A stretch of 64,000 nucleotides of DNA from Cepaea nemoralis (taxonomy: Eukaryota > Mollusca > Gastropoda > Stylommatophora > Helicidae). The translations under genes and the position numbers were made by a program. The notes below the pieces were generated by a model. That model was not told where the DNA came from. It did not search any database and worked only from the letters and a program-made list of their open reading frames with translations. Positions 36,476-47,200 of this stretch are shown piece by piece. The stretch is from NCBI GenBank assembly GCA_014155875.1, contig JACEFZ010014597.1, positions 10,001 to 74,000 of the forward strand. Direction: 5' to 3'. Positions within the stretch are counted from its first letter, which is position 1; each line of letters begins with the position of its first letter.

Positions 36476-36693
36476 CCCCTCAACTTCAATCAGTCTTTAC
36501 CGGAACTTTTTGTTAGTTATTAAAAAGGTTTGAAAGGAGAGGATCGACTTCATTGCATGGTCTTGGTCTCTTTTTGCAAGGCGGCCAGCTGAATGCGTCT
36601 CACAAAGCTCAACCTCCGTAGCTCCAGCGACGACCCCTAGCTGTCTCTGAGAAAATTTCACTCATGAACCCACAGGGTGTCGCTTAACGAGCC

Positions 36694-36858
36694 TACAGGG
36701 TGTACGTTTAATGACTGCAGTTTTTGAAAATATTGCCATTCCAAGTGTTGTATTTACCTATTATCTTGCATTGCGTTGCATGAATTCCACAGTAGGTAAA
36801 TACAAAACTTAGAACGGCAATATTTTCAAAAACTGCAGTCATTAAAAATACACCCTAT
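36694..36858. mobile_element. Palindromic MITE, copy B
   Basis: TA, then CAGGGTGTACGTTTAATGAC with inverted arms of about 65 bp, ending AAATACACCCTATA. Flanking TA on both sides fits a TA target duplication. There is no coding capacity. Confidence 0.72.
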
Positions 36859-36974
36859 ATTTTCTGCAGTTCTCTCCATATCCTTCCTTGACTAGTTGAG
36901 TTATTCTCTTGTTTCCTTCCCAGGAGATTTCCTGGTCATAATTTTAGACTGGATCAACCTGGAAGACCAGGGAA

Positions 36975-37165
36975 ATTTCTTTTTCAAAATCCCCACTTCC
37001 AGATCGATACACTGCTTTTTCAAAATCCCCACTTCAGATCGATACACTGCTTTTTTCAAAATCCCCACTTCCAGATCGTTACACTGCTTTTTCAAAACTC
37101 CCACTTCCAGATCGATACACTGCTTTTTCAAAATCCCCACTTCCAGATTGATACACCATCATTTA
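36975..37165. repeat. Minisatellite of about 37 bp units
   Basis: Five copies of TTCAAAATCCCCACTTCCAG + ATCGATACACTGCTTTT. The open frame through it is only the repeat. Confidence 0.9.
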
Positions 37166-37329
37166 CTGCCAATATAGTACCTTGCGGTGTATGGCAGGGG
37201 GGTCTTGAGCCTGTAATTAAGGCCGCCTGGCTAGTGCAGTCACCGCAAACTGTGCAGGTTAGAGCCCCCTGTCACCTGTTTTGTCCCTAGAAGCCTTGGA
37301 GATGTGGTTTAATAGAAAAATGCTGTAAA

Positions 37330-37560
37330 CTAATTCGTTATCATCCAGTGCCTTTCTGGCTGGCATGGGTGATCATGCCTCTCCACAAATAGCGGTCTCC
37401 AGCGGCATTGATCAATTCACGTGTTGATTCCCTTCCGTGCCATGACACAAGACTGTCAAGAATCTTCTCATGCTGTCTTCCTCTATCTCTCTTTCCGCAA
37501 ATCTTTCTGGTTGTCACGACTTGTTCCAGTTTTTGTCTTCTCATAATGTGGCCAAAAAAC
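37330..37560 (-). pseudogene. LINE 3'-end fragment
   Basis: Minus-strand reading RRQKLEQVVTTRKICGKRDR and LVSWHGRESTRELINAAGDR is the degraded tail of a LINE reverse-transcriptase protein. It is the same type as 55625-56040. Confidence 0.6.
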
Positions 37561-37694
37561 GATGACTGCCCCTTTCTGAAGTTTGTGTTAAGTTGTCATT
37601 GCGATTTAGCTTCATTCAAAATGTTCAGATTTCTCACTTTGGCTGTTTTATTAATTTTCAGCATTCTTCAATAAAACCATATCTCCAAGGTTTC

Positions 37695-38035
37695 CAGGGA
37701 TTTTTTTCACCTGTTTACTAACTGGACAGCCAAAATGAGCAATCTGGACATTTTTAGACAAAAACTGGAACATGTTGTCACAACCGGAAAGATTTGTGGA
37801 AAGAGAGATAGAGGAAGATGAGTTAGTTACATATCCTTTGCAGGACATAGCAGTCAACTCCAGTATTTTTTGGCTGTGATCTCTTGGCAAGTTTACGTTC
37901 AGTAGAGGAAGACAACATAAGAACATTCTTGACAGTCTTGTGTCATGGCACGGAAGTAAATCAACACACGAATTGATCCATGCCAGAGGTGCATGATCCC
38001 CATGCCAGCGGGCAGGGCACTGGATGATGATGATG
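37695..38035 (+). pseudogene. LINE 3'-end fragment split by a short insertion
   Basis: Plus-strand copy of the same LINE tail as 37330-37560 (RQKLEHVVTTGKICGKRDRG). It is interrupted by an 84-bp repeat at 37819-37902 and resumes at AGACAACATAAGAACATTC. It ends in (GAT)n. Confidence 0.65.
37819..37902 (+). mobile_element. 84-bp insertion of the TTAGTTACAT repeat with 10-bp target duplication
   Basis: The segment TGAGTTAGTTACATATCCTT... is bordered by TAGAGGAAGA at 37809-37818 and again at 37903-37912. It splits the LINE fragment cleanly, which shows that this short repeat transposes as a unit. Confidence 0.8.
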
Positions 38036-38275
38036 AGACAGTCAAAATGTTTTGGGCATGTTATGAGAAGAAATAAACTAGAAAACTGGGTGACAACTGG
38101 CAAGATTAAGGGGAAAGAACAATGGGTAGACAGAGAAGTAAACACCTGCATGGCTTGGCCACATGGCATGGTCAGGACAAGAACACAGAGCTGATCCACG
38201 ACCCTGGTGATCGTGTGGGATGGTGAAACATGACCACCCATGCTTATCGGCATGGCACATGATTGTGATGATGCA
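38036..38275 (+). pseudogene. LINE 3'-end fragment
   Basis: HVMRRNKLENWVTTGKIKG followed by the typical CATGGCTTGGCCACATGGC tail. It ends near GATTGTGATGATG. Frame breaks are present. Confidence 0.55.
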
Positions 38276-38289
38276 GTTCTCTCCATGCC

Positions 38290-38720
38290 CTACCCACGGT
38301 TAGCTAAGTTATTCTTGTTTCATTATCTTTTGACTCGTTCATGATTGGTTGGGCTTTGTGGCTAAAGTTTTCCATGGATAGGATAGACAACTCTCCTTTC
38401 TTTATTTTATTCATTGTTTTTGTGTAGGCACCAAATAGTGAATGTTTGTAGTTTATTTGTAATCATGTTCATTGTTCTCCTTGTTTCTCATCCACAAATT
38501 TCCAAGTGCTACAGTTGCTCCTCCAGCCTTCTGTATTTTTATTCTAATATCATAATCTGTTCCACCTCTTTTGTCTACATTACTACCCAAGTAGGTTTAT
38601 GATTCCATCTCTTGAAGTGAGGTTTCCTCAAGGAAGATCAGGTTATCTTGGTTTATTCTCATTATCTGCGTCTTTCCCCTCTGCATTTACAAAACCTAGT
38701 TTTTGTGACCTCCCATCCAT
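38290..38720 (-). pseudogene. Degraded LINE reverse-transcriptase fragment
   Basis: Minus-strand pieces TYLGSNVDKRGGTDYDIRIK and KAGGATVALGNLW are typical of the region after the catalytic palm in APE-type LINEs. Several stops are present. Confidence 0.5.
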
Positions 38721-38744
38721 TGTTATTGGTTTATCCTGCTTCTG

Positions 38745-39000
38745 ACTTCTTTCGTTCACTTGAAATGTGTCTATATCCGCAATTTGGTCTCTTGTATGAA
38801 TTTCACTGACTTTTTCTTTAGTTCACACAGTGGACCATGGGCTAGAAGGTTTGTCTATATATGTCATATCCTGGGCAGTCTTGGGGTATGTGCTCTGGTG
38901 TCTGCGACGCCAATCCATATGTGCACGTGGCTGATTCGCCAGTCTTTATTTTTTTATGCATGTGGTAGTGTAATCTAGTGTGTCATGTTCTGCACTCAGC
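38745..39000 (-). pseudogene. 3' end of an I-type LINE
   Basis: Minus-strand sequence matches the end of the LINE at 50176-52250 (GAACTAAAGAAAAAGTCAGT, then AATTCATACAAGAGACC, then CATTTCAAG). No intact frame remains. 39001-39189 is unassigned. Confidence 0.6.
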
Positions 39001-39189
39001 TGTATTTCAAACACTGTATGCAGAACTGCGAATTGTGCTTGCAACCTCTTCACACATTTATGGAAAGTATATGAAAACAGAACAGCACACAACTTTAAAC
39101 ACAAAGTAATTAAGCAAAAGAAACAAACACATGCTTGTAAGTTGAAACTATACGAAGGTAGTTTACTACAGCAGCGTGAATGCCCTTGA

Positions 39190-40680
39190 TCTTAATTCTT
39201 CTCAAACTCGCTGCTTTCCTGCATACACTCCATTAATCCATATTACATTACATCCTTGCTACAGCTAGAAACAGCATGATTAACCTACATTACATGCTAT
39301 CTTTGCTACAGCTAGAAACAGCATGATTAATCTTACATTACACTAGATTCCAGCTACAACTAGCAACATCATTATTTTTACATCTACATTATATAATATC
39401 CCTGCTACAACTAGAAACCATGATAAATGTGCATTACTTTAGGCTCTTGTCATAACTAGAATCATCATTATTTTCCCATCTACCTCACCATATATTCCTG
39501 CTACAACTAGAAACATCATGATTAATCTACATTACATTAGATTTTTGTTATAACTAGTTAGTTAGTTGCATGTCCTTTACAGGACATCACAATCAACCCC
39601 AGTATATTTTGGCTGTGTATGATTGACTAGGACAGTTTATGTACAGTAGTTTGCCTTTGCCTTATGAACAACCGATACTCATACCATTGTTAAAATTCAA
39701 CACAAGTTTGTTTGCTTCCTAGTCGCCTACAGCTGATTTTGAATTCAATAAGTGGAATTGTGAATCGCATTCACTACCCTTTTGCCCCAAACGCTGGCTA
39801 TAACTAGAGCCTTTATTATTTTCCCACCTACATTACATGATATCTTTGCTACAACTAGAAACATCATGATGAATCTACATTACATTAGATTCTTGCACTA
39901 GCTAGAAACATGATTATTTTCTCATCTATATTACATTATATCCTTGCTACAATCAGTCATCATTATTAATCTACATTACATTACATTCTTGCTATAACTA
40001 GAAACACAATTATTTTCCCATCTACATTATATCTCATCCTTGCTACAATTAGAGACAATTAATTTCCCCACGTATATTACATGATATCCTTGCTATGAGA
40101 GAGACAATTGATTTCCCCATCTACATTATATCCTTGCTATGAGAGACAATTAATTTCCCCATCTATATTATATCCTTGCTATGAGAGGGGCAATTAATTT
40201 CCCCATCTATATTATATCACTGCTATGAGAGAGAAAATTACTTACCCGATCTACATTATATCCTTGCTATGAGAGAGACAACTTATTTCCCCATCTATAT
40301 TCTATTATATCCTTGCTATGAAAGAGACAACTAATTTCCCCAAAATTACTTACCCGATCTACATTTTATCCTTGCTATGAGAGAGACAACTAATTTCCCT
40401 ATCTATATTCTATTATATCCTTGCTATGAAAGAGACAACTAATTTCCCCAAAATTACTTACCCGATCTACATTATATCCTTGCTATGAGAGAGACAACTA
40501 ATTTCCCTATCTATATTCTATTATATCCTTACTATGAAAGAGACAACTAATTTCCCCAAAATTACTTACCCGATCTACATTATATCCTTGCTATGAGAGA
40601 GACAACTAATTTCCCCATCTATATTCTATTATATCCTTGCTATGAGAGAGACAACTAATTTCCCCATCTATATTTTACAT
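39190..40680. repeat. Minisatellite array with higher-order repeat
   Basis: The first half is built of units near 48-50 bp with CTACATTACATTA and TTGCTACAACTAGAAACATC. From about 40060 the units are CTATGAGAGAGACAACTAAT + TTCCCCATCTATATT..TATATCCTTG. Between 40330 and 40640 a compound unit of about 119 bp with AAAATTACTTACCCGATCTA repeats three times. Confidence 0.88.
39553..39790 (+). mobile_element. SINE-like repeat (TTAGTTACAT family) inside the array
   Basis: TTAGTTAGTTGCATGTCCTT, then ACAATCAACCCCAGTATATT. It interrupts the minisatellite, which resumes with TATAACTAGAGCC. Confidence 0.6.
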
Positions 40681-40689
40681 TTCTAAGGC

Positions 40690-40915
40690 ATAATAGTTAC
40701 CGAAACATGTTTTCACAATTCCACGACACCAAGTCTGGGTTCGAAATCAGCCGCAGGCAATTTGGAAGCAAATCGCTTTGTGTTGATTTTGATGGTATGA
40801 GTTGTTGGCGGCATAGAAAGCAATGGCAAACTATTGAATGTAACACTGCCTAGTAAATCACCAACAGCCAATAAATGCTGGGATTGACTGCAACATTCTG
40901 AAAAAGACATAACTA
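40690..40915 (-). mobile_element. SINE-like repeat (TTAGTTACAT family), reverse copy
   Basis: Minus-strand copy ending in AGTTAGTTATGTC (minus reading) with TGCAGTCAATCCCAGCATTT. It also lies inside the minisatellite, which continues to about 41125. Confidence 0.6.
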
Positions 40916-41221
40916 ACTTTTTATTATCTTAACATTACTTTACCCTTGCCACAACTAAATAACATTTTCCATTAATTTCCCCATCTCTACACTACATTAT
41001 ATTCTAGTTAAACTAGAAAAATCATTACTTTTCCAACTACATAATACATTATATTCTTGCTATAAGAAAGACCATTAATTTCCCCTTCTACATTACATTA
41101 TATCCTTGCCACAACCAGAAACATGAGCGATGCTAACAAATTCACTTTTGGTCATTAAGAAGTCACAAATCAGGCCAGCTAGAAATGCCCACACTGTGCA
41201 GCCCAAGTTGCCAGATAGAAC

Positions 41222-41283
41222 TCAGTTCCTGGAAATATATCCAAAGTGCTCGTTGATGATGCTGATAGCTCCTTGCTTGTTTC
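41222..41283 (-). CDS. CNOT10: CNOT10 exon g, last coding exon
   Basis: Acceptor GAATGTCTTCTGAAACAG. Encodes (G)NKQGAISIINEHFGYISRN and TGA at 41224-41222. The GN..GA..II pattern aligns with GNTQLALQII of vertebrate CNOT10. Another frame across this region is longer but does not fit the family. A possible polyadenylation signal (AATAAA on minus) lies at 40920-40925. Confidence 0.8.
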
Positions 41284-44200
41284 CTGTTTCAGAAGACATT
41301 CAAAAGAAACGAGGATATTATTCTTTGCTGCTGTAAATAGACAATTTGCATATGACAGCTACAGAGACATATGGTGGATAGGCTGTCAAGCTGTTAAAGC
41401 CTCTGGGGTGTTCATGCTTCTGGCTACGATTTGCTTAAGCATTTTCCTGAAGTTGGACTGGTAGTACATGGTTCCCTTGCCCAGCTACTGAGTTAAGTGC
41501 GTGGTATGACACAGTGGGTACTTAATTTTTAATTCAACGCAAATAAACCGCAGTTATTTTTAGCACTGACCTAGATCTGGTGGGATCGTCGATTTTCAGA
41601 ATAGGGATATCAAGATTCGTTTCATGGTTATATGTGTGGTGGTGCTAGATCGATCGATGGATACAATAGATAGTTCTGGGCCCATAGGGCCCTCACTGTT
41701 GTCGGAGTTGGTATCATCCGAGATGCTTTCTGAAATGGTATCTGTGGAAGGCTGTAGACAGACATGATCACCAACACAACACAGCATAGACAGCCAGCAG
41801 TACACCCCATACACAAGTTGCACAGTATATCAACACATCCCTACATCCCTACTATGGAATCACCCTGATGTTACATGATTTCCCAGGAACTCCAGGAGTT
41901 CCTTTGTTTGCGGTGAATTAAAAATGAAGTACCACACTGTGCGCTGTGGATTTTGTGCTTTTACAGTTGTCCGCAGTTGTCTGTATGTTCAGAATAATGG
42001 TGGGCGGCCAGTTGCTGAACTAGCTATTTTTGCCTTATGCAGTAATGTGTGTGCAACTGCTGGTTTTTTAGTGACTGCCACTTCCATCGGCGATGAACTG
42101 TAATGTTAGTGGAGGGCTGTTGTGTTGGCATTCTAGCAGCTGGCTTATGCATGTATGCCTGTGCAGGCTGTTTGTTTGTCGGGGCTGCTATTTGTTCCAC
42201 TTTTCAGGTGGGACAGCGAGGAGCATTTTGTGTGATATTCACTGGCACAGGAACAGAGAATTATGGGGAGAATCTTTGCTGTGAAGTTGGAACTATGACT
42301 AATGACAAAGAGGCAGGACATTTGGCTTACGTTAGAGGGACATTTTGAAAGACTTTGTTATAGGGAACAAATTCTGCGCAGAATAAGCCAAACTCATTCA
42401 ATCATTATCCAATCAATCAGCCTACCAACTAAGTAACTAACCAACCCACTAACTAACTAACTAACCAACCAACCCAATTACTGACTAACTGAGTGACTGA
42501 CTAACCAACCACCATAATCATGTGCCACAGACAATACTGACCTTGCTTCAGATCCAGGTACAGTTTCAAGTAAAACATGTGAACTGGAATTGGTGTACCC
42601 ACTTTCTCAGAACTCTGAAACAGTAAATATGAAGAAACAATGAGGAAATGAAATACAAAGAAACAATGAGGAAATTAAATATGAAGAAACAGTGAGGAAA
42701 TGGAAAATAAAGGGGGGGGGGGGGGGAATGTTAGGGTTTCCAGGGGGGAATTAAGATTATTTCAAGATCGCGTTAATACAAGAACCGATTACTTGATATT
42801 GTTTTTCCCTTCATACTGTATGGTTCTGGTCGTCACACCCTTCTAACATTCAATTTATAAAGTAAGCAGACCCACAAATCATGTTTTATGTGGACGTCTA
42901 GACTTGTTTTAGTATATGCTATTAAATTTAGCTTCCATTATTATGTATACTGTGTAGGGGCGGGGGTGGGATTTTTAGGTAGGAAATACGAAAGGGGGGA
43001 AATGACGTTCTGAAAATATGGTGAAGGGGGGCACAGGCCAAATTTTTAGGTACGAAATACGAAAGGGGGGATGACGTTCTGAAAATATGGTGAAGGGGGG
43101 CATGGGCCAAAAAAGGTTGAGAACCATTGGTTTAACAGATCTTCTTTCTCCTTGAGCCTCTTATCCCCCATTGAAGCATATATTCTCAACCAACTTATTC
43201 AAGCTGTCCTATCTTCCATTACCTCATGTAGTTCTGTCCATGTCCTCCCCATATGATTAACTTCTGTCTTTAATTCTCTTCTCTGTGTGTTTTAGGTTCT
43301 TAACAATTCTTTTTTCACTGTGGATTCCAAACAAAGGCCTTTCTAACCATACTACTCTCAGGTTTTCTCAGTTTGTGCCCGAACCAGCGCCAGCATCTAT
43401 TCCTCACCTCTTGATTCGTTGGTATTTGTTTAGCTCTTCCCATGTGCTCTGCGCTGGAGATTCCGTCATAATATCTTAGTCATTCTATTCTGTAGCAGAC
43501 ACCAATTAATGAATATTTGCAATTTATCAGTAATTGTTTGTGTGAAACAACAGCACAACTTACTTAACAATAACCTTACAACCACACAACCTGAAGAAAC
43601 ACAACAGCACAACTTACTGAACAACAACCTACCTCAGTTAGTGCCTTCAAAGACTTTTCAAACTCAGTCCTCATGGCGTAGGCAACGGCCAGGTTGTACT
43701 GCATGAATGCCCTGGCCACTGGCACACTGGACGGCTGCCATTTCACTAGGGATTCTGGGAGTGTGCAAGAAAAATATATTAATCACAGCTACAGCAACTA
43801 TCAACTCTCTATCTCTTTCTCTGTGTGAGTGTGTGTGTACACTGTACTTATTTATTACCATGACATAAAAACTTACAAACAGGTGACACAGACAAAAATA
43901 ATATTCTTCTTCTTCAGCGTTCCGAGCCATTGAGGTTCTTTGCTGCAGATACAATCCGTCTCTATTCGTCTCTCTGGTTGACCTTCTGTTGCCAGTCGTT
44001 GATTCCAAGTGCTTGTAGGTCTGTATATATATTATCTCTCCACCGTCTTCTTGGTCTACCTCGGGGTCTACGGTCATTTTTTTCCTGAGTGTAAGCGAGT
44101 TTTGTTTCCCTATTATCTTCCATTCTTTCTATATACCCCAGCCATTGTAGTCTATTAGCCTTCATGATACCAGTGATTAGCGGGGACCTAGATCATAAAT

Positions 44201-47200
44201 GTCTTTGTTACTTCTTCTTTTCCACTCTCCACTTTGTGTACCCCTAATGGGTCCAAAGATGCAACTTAAAACTTTATTCTCAAAGGTTTGTAGCAAGGCT
44301 TCGTCTCGTTTCGTTGTACTCCAGGTTTCAGAGCCATACAGCACAACTGGTCTGATCAGTGTTTTGTATATTGTGATCTTGGTGTTACGAGATAGCGCCT
44401 TTGATTTTAGTAGATGTTGTAGTGCATAGTATATCTTATTTCCAGAGTTGATTCTAGTTTGTATTTCTTCCCTTATGATGTTGGAGCAGTTGAAGATTGT
44501 ACCCAGGTATTTGTATGTTTCCGTTCTTTTAATGGTCATATTATCTATTTGTATGTGGCCAGAGTTTTTAGCCATTCCTTCTCTTGAAATTACCATATAT
44601 TCTGTCTTATCTTGGTTGATAACCAGCCCCATCTGTTGGGCTTTTCCCTTTAAGTGAGTCAGTATTTCCAATGTCTTTTGTTCATTTTCCCGTATAATAT
44701 CTATATCATCTGCATAACCAAGCAGCTTGGATGTTCCTCCAATATCACATTCCTCCTTTACCTTCCTTACAACTTTCTCTAGAGCCAGATTGAAGAGTAG
44801 TGGCGATAGTGCATCACCCTGTTTCAAGCCAGATGTTATTTGGAAGGGGTCTGATTTCCTGCCTTTATATGTTACTATATTATAAGTATCTTCCATGCAG
44901 AGTCTGGTCATGTTGATTAACTTCCTTGGTATTCCAAATTCCCGCATAGCATTCTAAAGACTATTCCTATGGACACTATCATAAGCTTTTTTAAAATCCA
45001 CAAAAATGTTATGGAGATCTCTTTTATATTCCCAATTTTCCTCGGCTATTTGTCATAAGATAAATATCTGATCTATCGTTGATCTGTTTTGTCTAAAATC
45101 CTCCTGGTAGTCATCTAATATGTCTTCAGAATATGTTTTTAGTCTATTTAGTAATACTGTGGTTAGTATCTTATAGCTTATGGACAGTAGTGATATTCCT
45201 CTATAATTTTCACACTGGAACTTGTCTCCTTTCTTAAAGATAGGTATCAATCATGACTCTTTCCAGTCATGGGGTAATTCTTCAGTCCTCCAGATGTTTA
45301 TTATTAGTTCGTATAACTTTGGATGTAATGCATGGCCACCCACCTTTATAAATTCAGCAGCAATTCCATCAGCCCCAGTTGCCTTATTGTTTTTAAGTTG
45401 TGTGATTACATATAGGATTTCTTCAAATGCAAGTTCTTCAATTTGTGGTTCACACGTTAGAACCTCTTCCTGTGGGAAAGTGTTACTTGGAGCTTCACAA
45501 TTTAGTAATTCAACAAAATATTCTTTCACATTTCCTCATTGGTATTTATCATATTCCCATTTTTGTCTTTTAAACCATATGTGTTGTGTTGGTGCCCCCG
45601 TTTCATTGACTTCAGTTCTTTAAAAAACTTTCTGGATTCGTTTTTTGGTGATTAGTTTCCATATCTTTGATTATGTTTCTCATATATTCTCGCTTCTGCT
45701 GTCGAACTATTTTTGTAGCCTCTTTACATTCATTTTTATATTGCTCTTCCTTTTGGATGTTGTTGATGTCATTTAGCCATAGCTGTCTGGCATTCTTTTT
45801 CCTAATGACTGCTTCTTCACATTTTGGATTGAACCATCTGTTCTTTCTATACGTGGTTAACACACCGAGACATTCTTCTGCGGTAGATTGAATTGTATTC
45901 TTGATGTTCAACCAAGTTTAGTCAACGCTTTCCTTCAATGGGTTTTGTAGAATTTCAAGTTTACATTTTATTTCATCTGCAAATTTCTCTTTTACTGTAG
46001 TTTCTTGTAGTTTTTCTCTGTTATATGTTGGGTGTAACCTTTGTAATTTAGCATAGAAAGCTCTCTTAAGTTTTATTTTCAATTTTGCCCCAACGAGGAA
46101 GTGGTCACTGTGGCACTCAGCTCCGCTATAGCTTCTAACTTGTTGTATGTTTGATGCATTTTTGTTGTTAATTAAAATGTGATCTATTTGATTATAGGTT
46201 CTCTTGTCACATGATTTCCAAGTTTGTTTATGTATATCCTTTCTTTGCAGTCTGGTACTGCTGATCTGCAGTCCTTTGGATTCTGCTAGGTTGATGACTC
46301 TCCATCCATTATCATTTGAAGTTGTATGTAGGCTTTCCATACCGGCAACTTTTTTATGAGTTTGCTCTCTACCTATTTTTGCATTGAAGTCTCCCAGCAC
46401 AATCAGGATGTCCTGTTTGGGGGTTTCTTCTATAACATCTTCCAGATCATTATAAAAGTCTTCTTTAATATCATCTTCTTTCTCTTCAGTAGGTGCATGT
46501 ACATTAATCATCGTTATATTTTTCCATTTACCTTTTATTCGTAATAATATACACACAATAAAACATAAACCCAAAGAAAAAAAAAAGAATAAATTGTCTT
46601 GGTATGAGACATAAAATGAACAGGACAAGGCTATATTTTAGCATACCTTCCTCTACACACACGCACACAGAAAAAACTGTACAGAGAACTCACCCCTGTT
46701 TTCTGCTAATTTTTCTTGGTCTTTTTCTAAGAAAAAATAACACATAGGTAATCAACTTCATTGATATTTTGATATCAATCAACAAGGAAATAAATTCAGT
46801 GAGATGTGCATATATCATGTTAATAAAATAAGTGATATAAGCTTTGGGAGATGTTAGTGTGTCATGTTCATAAAATCAGTGAGATGTGCATGTGCCGGTG
46901 TTAATTAAATTGGTGAAATGAACTCAGAAAGATATATGTAATCATGTTAATAAATTCAGTTAAATTAATTTAGTGAGACATATTTTTTTTTTGCATATCC
47001 TTTACAGGACATCGCTGTCAACATCAGCATCTTTCAGCTGATTGTTGATTTTTTGGCTCAATTGTTTGCCATTGCTTTCTGAGCAGCCGGCTCACATACC
47101 CCTCACCGTCGTCACGTTACTTACAAGAGTATACGAGATTACGGAGAAAAGTTTCTAACTTCTAGGCCAGGAAGCCGGCTGAGCCATATATAATCATGTT

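Noticed and set aside
41596..41820. Possible CNOT10 exon with acceptor-like sequence before a Ser/Asp-rich reading
   Set aside because: It could join in phase after exon f, but the frame then stops before any donor and does not resemble the family, whereas 41222-41283 fits clearly. Kept only as a doubtful alternative last exon.
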